Below, one piece after another: positions 1 to 12,347 of a stretch of DNA of 37,500 nt. A model generated the notes under the pieces. It searched no databases and was not told the origin of the DNA. It saw only the letters and a program-made list of their open reading frames with translations. The position numbers and the translations under genes are program-made. Origin of the DNA: Eimeria necatrix (Eukaryota > Apicomplexa > Conoidasida > Eucoccidiorida > Eimeriidae); the NCBI RefSeq assembly GCF_000499385.1, contig NW_013652116.1:1-37500 (forward strand), given 5' to 3'. How positions within the stretch are numbered: the first letter of the stretch is position 1; each line of letters begins with the position of its first letter.

Positions 1-2685
1 TTATTTTCAGGCCTTGATCTCTTGTGCTCCTGGAGCGTCAGCGCGCCCACCCAGTGTTGCAATTTTCTGTTGTGCGTCAAACAACACACGCAAGCTACTT
101 CTGAGTCGATCGCCGTTATGTGTTAAGCAGTGCAGGCAAGCCACGTTCATTTCACTTATCGTCAATCAACTTTGCACGCAGTTCGCGCAATGAGTACGCC
201 TCTGTTCAAAATTCGCTCCCGTGCACGCACTAGCTGTAGTCAACACGAACAGCCATCGTGCTAGTGTATGTCTCTTCTTCGATACATGGAGGCCAAGAGG
301 AAAGAAGCGCTTTGATCCGCAGTGTTCCTGTGCATTGACGCACCGTCTAATTTTGTACAAGAGTAAATGACGCAAGCGTCAACGATACTTCAGAGTCTCT
401 ACGCCTTGCCAACAAAGCCGATTGCTCTAGCTCTGGGCGCCTGCCAGTCAGCGTACTTCCTGAATTCACACGCATTGCATTCACTGGCCGCGATTCGGAT
501 ATTCAATCGCAATCTGATAACTGGGAAGTGCGGCACGATTCCACCAGTACTGCATTTCGCGAAAGACATGGAGGTGTCCATGTTAATCACAGCCAAACAC
601 ACCCAAAGTCTTTTTACAGAATACGTCCTAGCATCACTTCAACACCCTCAAATTCAGGCTTTAACGCACTGACTGAATTTGCACCCAAAGACGCATTCTA
701 AGGAAAAAGGGCGTGCGAGTCCGCAATAGCCACCACATGGTTGCAATCTATCTGAACCAAGCGTTGGACTTCTACAGAGCTATTGCGTCGGCGTACTAGC
801 TGCATCCAAACAGAATGGCATTCTGAAAGATTGACAGAATTTTCAACGATTCCATATGCTTAGAACACAGCGGCTAGCAAACCGGCTACTTGAACGTCTG
901 ATGTTGAATTGCGATGACGGACATCCTGAATTGGTGATTTCCCGGCAATACACTTAACACGAATTTATAATGGTTGCTCTGAAAATCAATGCGCCGTCTC
1001 ATTCTATTTCAGCATATTGGCCTCTCGCCTGGAATGTCAATCGGGTGACGCACAGTCTGTTTCCGGAAAGAATCGGAGCATCCGAAGGATGGCATTTAAT
1101 CGCTAGTCCCAAAGCAATCGCAACAGCTACTGCCAAGATTCCCTTCTTTCCGTCAGTCCACGAACGAAAAAGGTAGATGGTATATATTAGTCGGCTTCGC
1201 AGGACCGTTTTAACTACAAAACGTAGCAGGGAATCCACGCAGCCCTGTAACACCACACAGCCGGCTGCTCCACCGACCAACCTCTCGAAAGAATGAATGA
1301 ATGGCCAGTAAATATTTCAGCCATCGGAGCCAATTCAAGTATTGAACTAGACGCAATCAATCCACTCTTGTATTTAATATCCATGCCTTAGAACGCACAA
1401 GCTAATATTCAAAGAGACGGCGTCTCACAAGCACGAACGCCTTTATCACCACAAATCGCTTACTGCTGTAGCAGCTATGGACTGAGCAGTTGTCCTTCCC
1501 TAATGCTAGTGAGCCAGCTGATATTCTGAAGTCGGATAAAACGGCGTGTCACAAGCCAGGCATAATCATGTAGGGCTACCGAGTTGTGGCAGTCTGCAGA
1601 AACAGACCAGTTGTGCGCAGGGCCAGAATCGAAGGAAACGCCCTTTCCGAATTTTTGGAGATAATCGCTGAGCAGGAGCGCGGTACACATCTGCTGAAAT
1701 GCGCTTAGCTACTGCCATCGGTATGAATAGGTCTCTTCGCGTCCGCAGCCCCAAAACGCCAATGAATGTACCGGTGAATGGAAAATAGCGAACTTCAGCC
1801 GCAGCTCCTAGATCTGTGAGCCCATGTGCACACTTTACTTATGACTCTACAGAGCCTTTACATCATCTTCCTACTTGCGTTCGGGCAAGGCTCTGCATGA
1901 GCAGCTCCTTACCAGCATCAGACCGCCCCGACCAACCTAGTCTCACTCGCCGTGCTTAGCCCCCTGCATGCCAATGCAATGCCTGAATTTATAACGAGCC
2001 ATACAACTCAACGATCGATCTCACAAACCTCCAGAGCCACGCAACTACTGCCAGAAACACGAACGGCAAGACTATGAATCAAAAATGGCGGCGTGCGGTA
2101 GGTTAGGTAGGATGAACCATTGGTGATGCAGTTGGCCATTGCCTCTTAACTGTGTTGGCCAGCACGAACTAGTAGCTTCGGCGAAAAGACGTACTTCCTC
2201 ATACTAAAAAAACGAAACACATTCACGAAACGCGGCATTCATGTCTACACTACAATCTGCCAGTTTGCCTGTTGTGTGCCTTCGCCTCGTGTGTCAATGA
2301 CGTTCCAGATAGTGGCGCCATGTAGTCCGGACTGGCATGGACCTCCTGAATAAGCGAACGCTGGAGAGGAATATCAGTAGAAGCTGACGTGAGGTCCTTC
2401 AGCACCGAAGTTACCCACCAATTGGCTTACTTCACGCATATGCACGAAACGCCATTCAAACAAACAGCACAAAATCCCGGAAACACGAAACTACATCAAC
2501 TGCAGTATGCGAATCGTTTTCATTTGCCTGCGTTGCATGTCAAAGCATGTTAACTTCTGCGAAACGACACATTGCAAGACTCATTTTCACAGGCGCCGAA
2601 GGTAGTCTAGTGGCCACCAGACTTCTGGGAAAATATGCTGCACACGAATTATCAGTTAACCAACTCTCGCTGACTTAGTTAACGA
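1..2685. other. feature-poor unique DNA, no gene recognised
   Basis: No ORF here exceeds about 100 codons and none has recognisable protein character. Base composition leans to A and C on the plus strand, so the minus strand is T/G-leaning. In coccidian genes the sense strand of introns is commonly T-rich, so this could be intron of a minus-strand gene whose first exon is at 5631-5954. That is inference; I found no convincing downstream exon. Confidence 0.4.
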
Positions 2686-3960
2686 GCAATAAAGCTCACT
2701 GATATTATCAAACTATTTCAACCAGGCCCGAGGAAGTGAGCAACTTCCGCTACCTCTCCGTGTGGACGCACTCCCTCGCCCTAAAGTTTATAACACACTT
2801 TGAAATGAACAATACATTTGAACGAAACACCAAATGCGCCGTAAAGCTCACTGACATTACCAAATTATTTCGATCAGGCCCCAGGAAATCAGCAATTTTC
2901 GCTACCTCTCTGTGTGCACGCACTCCCTCGGCCTACAGTTTATAAAACACTTTGAAATGAAAAGGAATAATACATTGGAACAAAACACCAAATGCGCCAT
3001 GAAGATCACTGATATTATCAAACTATTTCAATCAGGCCCGAGGAAGTGAGCAAATTCCGGTACCTCTGCGTGTGGACGCACTCCCTCTGCCTAAAGTTCA
3101 TAACACACTTTGATATGGACAGGAATAATGCACTTGAACGAAACGACAAGTGCACCATAAAGCTCACTGATATTACCAAACTATTTGAATCAGGCCCGAG
3201 GAAGTGAGCAATTTCCGCTACCTCTCCGTGTGGACGCACTTCCTCGGCCTAAAGATTATAGCAAACTTTGAAATGAACAAGAATAATACATTTGAGCGAA
3301 ACAGTAAATGCGCCATGAAGCTCACTGACATTACCAAACTATTTCGATCAGGCCCCAGGAAATGAGCAATTTTCGCTACCTCTCTGTGTGCACTCACTTC
3401 CTCGGCCTAAAGATTATAGTACATTTTAAAATAAACAGGAATAATACATTTGAACGAAACACCAAATGCGCCATGAAGATCACTTATATTACCAAATTAT
3501 TTCAATCAGGCCCGAGGAAGTGAGCAGCTTCCGCCACCTCTGCGTGTGGACGCACTCCCTCGCCCAAAAGATTGACACATTTGAAAATGAACGGCGATAA
3601 TCCATTTGAGCAAAACACCAAATATGTTTTGGGAATCATTAAACTTAAGTGGGATTACTGAGCTGTGCAACGTATGCCCGGAGAAATAAGCTATTTCCGC
3701 ATTCTGTGAGTGGACGCACTTCCTCGGGCTGTAGATCATTACACCTTTTGAAATGAAGAGGAATATATATGAATGGAACGCCGAATGTTGACTAGAAACA
3801 CCAAGCTAAAGTGAAATTACCGAGCTGTGTGAAGCATGCCCGAAGGAATCAGGTATTTCTGCTGTGCCTTCCCGTGGACGCACTTCCTTGGGAATACACT
3901 TCTCGAAATAGACAGGAATACTATATTTGAAAGAAACACTCAATACTCGATCGAAACCAG
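2686..3960. repeat. ~158-bp tandem satellite, about eight copies
   Basis: A block beginning with the GATATTA-CCAAACTATTTC box recurs at about 2701, 2853, 3011, 3169, 3327 and 3485, a spacing of 152 bp and then 158 bp four times. More diverged copies follow at about 3653 and 3813. Each unit carries a GGCCCGAGGAAGTGAGC box, then GTGTGGACGCACTCCCTCG about 30 bp later, then an A-rich GAACGAAACACCAAATGCG box. Copies 1-6 are similar to each other, and the right end decays, as expected for an array that turns over internally. Short ORFs in the array are not conserved between copies, so it is not coding. Confidence 0.9.
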
Positions 3961-5630
3961 TAAGCTCAGGAGACGAGCAGGAACAATTAGTTGTGCTCCT
4001 GCGAGGCAGTTCCATCTACGCAGTGGCTGCGCACAGACGGCGCGGCAGTTCGGGAAACACAGCGATACACATCTGTGGGATAACCAAGCTATTGCATGCC
4101 ACTGGACGAAATCAACGAACTCCCCTTGCAGCAGAAGCAAGTGGTATAGTGATCCGAAGTCACGTGTTTGTGTCTCAGGTCTAAGATTCTTATATATGCA
4201 AGGCACTTCCCACAAAATGCCTTGCTGTAACAAGAGGCCTATGTGAATCACGCGAGAACAAGCCAGCTGTATCTACTTTGCCTGCGCCGGAAGTAAATTT
4301 TTCATGCTAACGGCTTCTGTACACGTTGGGCATGGCAGGAGTAAATCCTACAAGAAACCGAATAATCCCTGGAAGTTAGCTGGCGCAAACTGCATCTACG
4401 GAGATGCTGGTGCAAGAAAAAGCACGCCCTGAACTTCCAGATAACGGCAAGTACAAGGAAAATTATGCTAAAGTGCTCACCCGTGGAAACCTGCGGCCAA
4501 CCCATGAATAAGCATAAGTTCCAAGTAGCTACGCAGCACTACCAAAACATGGGTACCCGAGCAGGTGGATTTATTTTTCTGCGAACTTAACAGAACTGTC
4601 ACAGGATGAATGCCGCTGCAAAAAAGCACGATAGGGAAGCTAAAGTTCGGCACTGCCAAATCTGCTATTTAATCCACAAAGATTGCTATGTTGAATCGGC
4701 GCGCTGGCATACTTCCTGAAGCGTCAAAAACTGACCACTCTTCAATCGAAATACAAGGAATAGCACGGAACACCAGCATCAGACTGTGCAGATCGGCGTA
4801 ATGCAGTCAAGGTATCTTGTTTCCAAGATTGTCTTTGGAAAGGCATCGAATATGCACAACAGAGCAACTGGAGCTGAGCTGATCAGCACGAAGGTGAAAC
4901 ACAGTTAATTTCAGCCTATCGTGAAGGTAAAGAACTTCCGCAGTGCAGTATAAAGCGTCAACACGAAAATGCACGCCGGGAACCCCCAAATAGGCGCTTT
5001 TGCTGTCCGCTATCGAGAAACCAGCTCTCAAAACCCCTTGCAAGCAACGGCTACAAGCACAGGTGGTCCCCTGAACACTGAGTTCATAACAGTCGCTTGA
5101 ACATCTAGGACAAGAACTTAAAAAATGCTCAATGTATCAGGAACGAAAGGGCTTTGTGCCTGCTGTGCATCAAAAGCGAGTGGCGCCGCAACCCGAAATT
5201 ACGTGTGCGTGCCTCCTAGCCAACGTTCCTTCTGAATTGGCACTAAACGAAGAAGTGCACTTTGGAAAATCCTTGGGAGTCTGCCAGTTCACAGAATCCT
5301 TTAACTCAAGCTTTTAGCGCTGGCTCGTTGTTACCCTTCTACAGCGTTAGAAATACAGTCCAATAGTTCACACAGTGAGCATTTACAAGGCTTTTCATGA
5401 TTCACAAGGTACTGTTTCAAACTTTTCCCTTCTGATTGTTCCCAATAATACGTTAGTGCTGTTGTTTCTCTATAAACAAGCTGGGCATCGCAAGCTGTAC
5501 AGGAGTGGAGCTTTCACAAATTTGCAGCGGCGACCATCGGGCTACAACTGCAAAACCGTCTCCCCCAATTCGATCCTTTCAAGTGTCGCAGGCAGTCTCT
5601 TTCAGCAAATAGCACAATACTCTGGCTTAC
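3961..5630. other. feature-poor unique DNA, no gene recognised
   Basis: Plus-strand A/C-leaning sequence with only short ORFs (up to 136 codons), none recognisable. If the 5631-5954 exon belongs to a larger gene, this would be its first intron and possibly later exons, but I could not identify any with confidence. Confidence 0.35.
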
Positions 5631-5954
5631 GGAGCATTGGGGTTCATCGTCTTCTGCAAGCCGTCTCACGGCCGTGCCGAGGTTAGAGTTAAGGCGCAAG
5701 GTTTTGTAGCAGTGCAGCACCAAGAAAACAACTGCCATCAGAGCAGTCACCAAGGAAAGACCCAAAAGGGCCCTAGTGAGGTCCGCTGCAGCCTTTCCTC
5801 TCAGGCGAGCATCTGAAACCTGGACGGAAGGGAGCTCGCGCAGCACCGTGTCTGCGTCTGCAGCTGCAAAATCCGCGCCATACTGAGCAGATTCAACAGC
5901 AGAGAAGGGCTCGAAAGCCGCGAGCAAGGCGCCGAAAAGCATAAAACGAGACAT
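5631..5954 (-). CDS. first exon of a predicted secreted or membrane protein
   Basis: Unrecognised. The ATG at 5954 opens a 108-codon exon. Residues 1-23 look like a signal peptide (MSRFMLFGALLAAF, then a small-residue end SAVESA). A second hydrophobic stretch at about residues 65-85 (ALLGLSLVTALMAVVFLVL) looks like a membrane helix and is followed by a basic HCYKTLR. The exon ends EDDEPQCS at a strong donor, GTAAGC (5630-5625), in phase 0. Without splicing the frame would run on to a stop at 5514. The RRLAEDDEP ending resembles the juxtamembrane part of many Eimeria hypothetical membrane proteins; that is recollection of a style, not a homology call. Length alone could be chance. The signal peptide, helix and donor together make a real exon more likely. 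The later exons were not found. Confidence 0.5.
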
Positions 5955-7761
5955 TTTCACAAAACTAGGCTGAGCGGGGGTGGAGCCGTGTAAGCAGGCA
6001 AGTGCCCTGGGGTGAACGATGAATGCAGGGACGCGGCGGGGAAATTAAGCGCCAAATGGCGTTTAAATGCAAGTAAAGTCTTCGGGAAAAAACGAAACTA
6101 TAATTTTTGATTTGTTCAAGCAAGGTTTCTCGGTTTCAGCGCGATTTGCAGAATAACATGCGGCGGGGGTTTCACGATCCGGCTGTTCCCGAGACGGGCG
6201 TTGGTCCGCATCTCCGCATCCCTCCCACCAACTACTGCTAACTGGGCAGCGTAAATGTTGGCTGAGAAACCAGTCTAAATGAAGAACTAAACGTTAATGC
6301 ACGCGAGTCTGCAGCATGAAACACTCTTTTTACCTATGACCGATTCAAATCAGATGAGCCAGGTGCTACTTACTTGTGCCAGGCTGCGTGTGAGTGGTGC
6401 TAGTATCCACACCTTGTGCTGCTACTTTCTCAAGACGGGAAATTTCTTCACAAAAAAAAATTAATATCTTTTTTGTAAGAACTACTGCTATTTCCTGACA
6501 AAATTCGTTCAAGTGGCGCTCTGCGGAGAGCACCCCGCAAAAGCGCTCAGAGCCTGCGTATCTGTCTAGGTCGCGTTTAGTTTCTTTTGTTCATGAAGTT
6601 TCTTTGCCGTCTTGTAGTATCGCATTATCTATCATTGTTTTATTTTTTAAGTGTTCTTTCTGGGTTTGTTATGGCTGGAGAAAGCCCTCTAGCCGCAGCG
6701 GTAGCGCACTGAGCACAGGGTGCTCGCTGCCTCGAGCGCCTTCTCCGTTGGTCTTAGCTGGACAAACGGAAGTAAATTGAGCAGAAATTTTCTTGCCAAA
6801 TCAAATATTCGAAAACCTGGCTCCTGGGCAAAGCCCTCACAGGGCATTGGGGAGCTTTGTTTTGCAGCTCTACCGCACTTTTGCTTTATTTTTACTCCTT
6901 GCTCCGCCCCAGCAGGGTGCAACTGCTGCATACATAACTATACATATATCTGCAGCCATACGAGTCTACTTACAAATATATATGTATATATGTATATGTG
7001 TGGAGATGTAAATGTATATGCACGGGCCACATCTGCACATGTAATGTAGACTGTGAATATTTATCAAGATCTAGACGGGGCAGCAAGGATGACATGCAAA
7101 GAAAGGGGACAAAAAAGATTAGATAAAAAGAAGAACAATCAGATAAATCCAATGAGTTTCAACTGTGGCTGGCCTCAGAGGCAGCTGCTGGGCTGCGTAG
7201 AGAGCAAAAGGTTGCCTACTCTAACGGCAAAACTTTCCCGCTGTCTACTGTATATTTCATAAATGCATTTTTATTCATCAGTTTTCAGCCTGTGCTCTTT
7301 TAACTGTAATTTCAACAAAGTATCGGTCTGCCTCAGACGGCTGACTGACTCTATGGACTATAATCAGGCGTCACAAATTAAGTGTTAGGTGTGTGCATTA
7401 TATACTATATGTGATGTATTATAACTTAAATATCACACTATTCGTATAAAAGTGCAGAGATGCGGAGTACGAAATAACAGTATTTTTGCTAAGCAGGCTC
7501 TTTACCATTCACTTACTTTCACGTATTTGAATTCACGCTCATCTCAATTGGCATTTGTGATTAGTATTTGCTCACTTTCATGTATCTCAATTCACGCTTT
7601 TGTTGATTTTGGCCCTCGGCGTCTCTTCTTGTCAAACTCCAAGGATGTAATTCAGTAGCACGAAAAACGTCGTGTGCGAGTTACGTAGGGCCCTGTAAAG
7701 TCAAGAGGAGACAGATTTTGTTAGTGTTTTTGTTTGTGCCCAAACACAGTTCCGAATATAT
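5955..7761. other. intergenic stretch, possible promoter region of the 5954 exon
   Basis: Directly upstream of the minus-strand ATG at 5954 the DNA turns GC-rich (about 5960-6250), including a CGAGACG box near 6192 that is one base off the WGAGACG element known from Toxoplasma promoters. An A-run (about 6453), an AT dinucleotide-rich patch (6935-7010) and unique T-leaning sequence follow. No gene recognised. Confidence 0.35.
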
Positions 7762-8286
7762 GTGTGGGGCAGACTATTTGTCAGTGAAGGATGTAAAAAT
7801 AGCTTGAAGTGGCAGTTTCGTGTTTGGATTTCAGATCTCCCGAAGCTTTTCTTTCCCCAGCACTCCGCATTGTGCACTCCTGAATGCCTTGTGATCTTGG
7901 TGAAGCTGCTTGTGGGTGCATGTGGCAATTTCCGGGGAAAGGCGTTTAGAATGGTGCTTGAACAACAGCTGTTTTCTGTGTGGGTGTATAAACTGTTTGA
8001 AGCTGTGGAAAAACATGGGATTTGGCAATGTGAATACTGTGTCCTTAGACAGTTTTCGTTCCTTTTAAACGTTGTTATGGGCTCAATCAAGAGATATCAG
8101 GTGAGCAAGCACTGTTTGGCTGGGGCTGCGAAGCGCCGCATTGGCCGTTACAGCTTGTCATGGCTGTCTGCATTAAGAAGGTGCGTTGGCTGTAGCGATT
8201 CGCTCCTTGAAGCATTTCTGCGCGGCAAGTATTTTGCAGCGAATCTGTATTTGTCAAGCGCTGGGTGCAGTCGTTTGCTTTTGTGA
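7762..8286 (+). other. longest open frame of the feature-poor half, doubtful as a gene
   Basis: A 174-codon open frame with GTG as its first start-like codon; the first ATG comes about 63 codons in. It is rich in Cys, Leu and Trp, has no recognisable domain and no clear splice context. A frame of this length is about what chance gives in 14 kb of six-frame sequence. It lies where the plus strand is T/G-leaning, which by itself tends to give such hydrophobic, Cys-rich translations. Listed for completeness. Confidence 0.1.
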
Positions 8287-10494
8287 GAGGAGTACACATG
8301 AGGACAGGAAGATGACTCGTCAGCGTTGAGCTAATTTCAACTTCGTCTTAAGCTGTGGCACCTCCTTTTTTTACGTTTTCTCTGTCTTGATCTTACTGCG
8401 TAGGCTTTGCAGATTTTGTAGGCGATGACGGGACGGATTTGCTTGCGAGCAGGGCTTGCGACGCTAACGCGCCGATAACAGATAATTGTCATGCAAGCCT
8501 TTATCATGGGATAGATGAAAGTTGGCAATGCTGTTGCACAGCTGCATTGTCAGTCGTTTAGTGTCGCAAAAGCGTCACATGGAGGCCATTCGGAAGTTTG
8601 CAATACGATTCAGACTGTTCGTCATTTTGGCAGAGTTTCCGTTTTGTTGGCGCGCTTGATTGCACCCGATTGTTCGACCTTGAGCGCAAGTAGACTGTTG
8701 AATTGCACGCGCATTAGTAAATCCGATAGATCTATAAAAGTGGGAATATATCTCGAAATGTTCGTTTGAATATGGGCAAAGTTTCCAGAGTGGACTATTT
8801 TGCCCGCACCATATTGCTGTGCTCGTGGCAGCATACCAGTGAATTAATTACTTGAGCGTGGGAACTCGGCCTGCTTATCAGAAAGCAAGAAAATGCGAAT
8901 TTTCGTTGTGGACGCGTAGGATATGTTATGTTTCTGCAGATGGTGCGCAAAAGCCAGATTCACTTCTAGTGACTGGTGGGTTGTTGCAGGATGCAGAGCG
9001 ATGCTGAAAAACTCGTAGGACATGATCATGCTTACTACGATCGATTATGCTCTTTCTGCTTTTTGCACTGCATATGGCTTGTTATTGAACTTTTGCGAAC
9101 CCGAATGGTATACAGTTTGCGTGATGGAGCTATCTTTCTAGACGCGAGCTGTTTGTTCACCTGTCCGCTATCGAAACGCGGAGATTATGCGCTACTGTGC
9201 AAGATAAGCGGGTGTTCCAAACGTTTGTGGAAGTCTGACTCCACCAGGAATTGCGAACAGCATCTGATATGGCTGTAAAGCGGCAACTACCCATGATTGT
9301 TCCAGTCAAAGTGAGGCCCATGACTGTAGACCTCTACAATGCATGCATTTGTTGTTTAAGTAATGTTGTACTTTAGCTGTAAGAGGTCGCATGCGAGAGG
9401 TTGCGGTTGCCTTCACAAAGCAGCAGCAGCACTCTACGAATGGATGGAGACAATGAAGCAGACAAAGCAAACGCTGAGAAGTAATAGTTTTGAAAGTAAG
9501 CATCCTTGTGCGTGTGCTGTGCTTTCAGTTTTTATATGAACATTTGTACAAAGGCGTTTTCCCACATGAACACACAATCGTCAAAAGTATTTGTCTAGGT
9601 TAAATACTGCGTATTTGCATGCTCTGATTTTATAGTGAAGCGATTGGTCTTGGCGCACTAGGTGCAAGCGGGCAGATTCGCATGCGCCAAATACAGAATC
9701 TAAGTAGGAAGTTTGCTCCTTCATTGTACGTTGATGTCAAATATTTCTTGAGCACACGTTATCAAATGGAAACTTGCAGTGATTATTCTAAATCCGCAGT
9801 TTGCCCTCAAGCCACGCACAATCATAAGCTCGTTGGCCTAGTCCTGGACATGAGTTTTTTTGTCTTTTCTTAACATATTTGCAGTGAAAATTCTGACGAG
9901 CAAAGTATGGAGAAGCTAGCTTCTCTTTTGTATTCACTTGCATATTGGCAAAGCTACACTTCACTTATCAAAATTTACAGCCTCGTGAGACAGGAATGTA
10001 GCACCAAAGCGTCTGTCTCTTCGTTGTTCTTGGAGCGGATTTGAAAGTATTTTTAACAGCGTGATCATGCAGTGGATATTCCCTTACTGCACAAAAATGC
10101 ATTCGAAATGAAGCCAACTAAGGTCAGCTCATAGCAGTGCAAAATGGGGGACTCTCGAAGAAAAGTACCATTAACATTTGTTGCCAAGTACCACGAGATT
10201 CATTCATTTCAGGAAGTGCGTTGCCCTTGCATGCGACAGGAAATTCAGAGCGAGTGAAGGTAAAAATGCTCCTGAAAAAACAAGGAAGAGTTGGTTGGCT
10301 CTGGTCATCTTTACCAAAACGGCATTTGGAATGCGTTCTAGATGCTTCGAATCGCCAAAACGCCATGATGCAGCCTCTGTAAACGACACTTTCTTCTTAA
10401 GATGACGCCATGCCACTGCAAGTTGAGGTTCCTTATATGCAGAAAGGTGCCTATGGTTGCGCATCGTTTTCTCTTTTTTTGTATCTGATGCACC
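8287..10494. other. feature-poor unique DNA, no gene recognised
   Basis: T/G-leaning on the plus strand, the opposite of 1-5.4 kb. Contains only short ORFs without recognisable features. Confidence 0.4.
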
Positions 10495-11069
10495 AGACAC
10501 AAAGATCATGATACGCAGAGAAAACCTAATATTCAAGAGTTTTTAACTTTAAAACGCTTTTCTATGCCCGGACATTTGTATCGTCCTGCGTAATAAGAAA
10601 CTGTGTTGATGCGCGGCGTGGTGATATAAAACTGTCCAGACATGCAGTTTACAACCGCAACTGTTGCTGCCACTCCAGATAGCAAAGAAAGGGCAAACTA
10701 TCTTGGAAACTGTTTAGTAAATTCTGGCGCTGGAGCAGCCGTGATTCAGTATCCTCTGCAGAAGACCTGCCGCACTCTCGCCTGCTGTTTCCTGAAAAGC
10801 GACGCGGGCAAGGGGAGCTACAGTAGAATTCAAAGTTCAGTTGATGCATACGAATATGGTGTAAACTTGCGGCATGTAATGTGGCTCAAAAGGTGGGTGG
10901 TGTCACATCATAGAATAAATTAAATGCCTTGATACTTAAACAGGTGCCTTGTGCGGGCTGCATAGAGGAAGCGGCATTAATTTTTTTTCGACGTCCCCCA
11001 CGATGCGTGTTTTAAAGTTAAAAACTCTTGAAAATTAGGTTTTCTCTGCGTATTATGATCTTTGTGTCT
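10495..11069. mobile_element. 575-bp element with 61-bp terminal inverted repeats (MITE-like)
   Basis: The left arm (10495-10555, starting AGACACAAAGATCATGATAC) matches the reverse complement of the right arm (11009-11069) at 59 of 61 positions, differing at about arm positions 16 and 37. The arms are separated by 453 bp of unrelated sequence. The pentamer TGCAC lies one base outside the left arm (10489-10493) and directly abuts the right arm (11070-11074), a possible target-site duplication. The interior encodes no transposase; its longest ORF (10642-10923, 93 codons) is unrecognised. This is the layout of a non-autonomous DNA transposon or foldback element. A segmental inverted duplication is the alternative. 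Confidence 0.6.
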
Positions 11070-11074
11070 TGCAC

Positions 11075-12300
11075 ACTCCTGCAATTCACTGCCGAGACAA
11101 GACTCCGATGAGCACATTTCCATCTACCTGTCAATGATTTCTCGGCTGTTTAATGATGCAGTTGCATCGATCGAAAATAGAACTCTCACTAGTTTACTTA
11201 ATGTTGCTTCAAAGAAGTTTGTTGCAGCCACCATCTGGCGCATTTAGGTCTAGCATAAATGTTGATGCTTTTCGATGAATTTTCGTGTAGATAGTCGACA
11301 GTAAGCGTCACTATGAAAACAGCTACAGCGAAGCACCGGAATGCATGCAAAACGTAAGGACAACGCATATCTTCACACAAGTACCCAGCAGGGACTTTTT
11401 GCACAGCAGCGACTGTTGAGCGATACTGCCCAAGGCACCGCGTGTAACGTTTTCCAGCTAGTCAGCAACAGTTCTGTGGTGGCGCAAGGGTTGTGACGTA
11501 CTGAACTGACTGTAGCTATTACGCAGCTATTACGCAGCTTGGCGTAACGGTGTGCATAGATCTGCACTGTGCGCTCAAAGGGTTGGCTCGAGGGAATCGT
11601 CGCGACTGACGAATCGATAGGCGAACGACACTACTGCTGCGGCGCACTTGAAACGTCGCATTCACAAAGTCGAAAATTTCTGTCCTGCAGATCACCGTGT
11701 GCCTCAACGCGCTCCTTCGCTCGGTATCATTAGGCCCAAGACGTTTAGGCATTGTTAAGAATGACGGCTATGCTTATGTTTACGTCAGGATGCACGAATG
11801 CAGTGGCAAGCCCGAACACAGCTGACTGCAGCCTTCACAAAACCACGAGCACAAATGCCGCTTTAGAGCTCAGATGAAGCTTGTCAGGAGAAGTATTGGA
11901 AATATCTACGGACAGGAAGAACATGCCACTACATTTTATACAAGTGTTCCAGGACGCTAGTGTGTAGCGGGAGAATCTTGCTTGAGCAGTACGTAGACCC
12001 GCATACTATTTTATTGCGACGCCTGCGAACGTGCAGCCAGTGGGTTGTGTTGCGGACGTTGGGAAGTGACGAAAAGAGCGGCATAGCAGTGGTGCTGCGG
12101 GGTGGCTGCGAGGAAATGGATGCGTTCGCTTGCACTTTGCAAGAAGAGGAACTTTGCAGACGATGCGGGCGAGATGTTGTCAGGCAAGTTGCGCTGACAA
12201 GACGTTGGAAACGATTCGGGAGTGTCGGCTGGCCCATGGCGGGGGGAGAATTTCTTGACGCAGGACACGATTCTCACTCACTTAGGTGGCATTAGATAAG
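11075..12300. other. feature-poor unique DNA, no gene recognised
   Basis: Mixed sequence with a G-rich patch at about 11950-12250 that holds a 111-codon plus-strand open frame (11960-12295). That frame has some charged, protein-like stretches but no recognisable domain or clear splice sites. A small direct repeat (TTACGCAGCTATTACGCAGC) sits near 11519. Confidence 0.3.
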
Positions 12301-12347
12301 TCTTGCAGAGATTGGCGTTTCCGGAGGAAACGCCAATCTCTGCAAGA
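12301..12347. repeat. perfect 22-bp inverted repeat with a 3-bp loop
   Basis: 12301-12322 (TCTTGCAGAGATTGGCGTTT then CC) is the exact reverse complement of 12326-12347, with GGA between the arms. The flanks are not complementary, so the symmetry ends sharply. It would form a very stable cruciform or RNA hairpin. Confidence 0.9.

Noticed and set aside
2686..3960. CRISPR array or other prokaryotic repeat
   Set aside because: The whole 158-bp unit repeats without unique spacers, and the window is eukaryotic with spliced genes.
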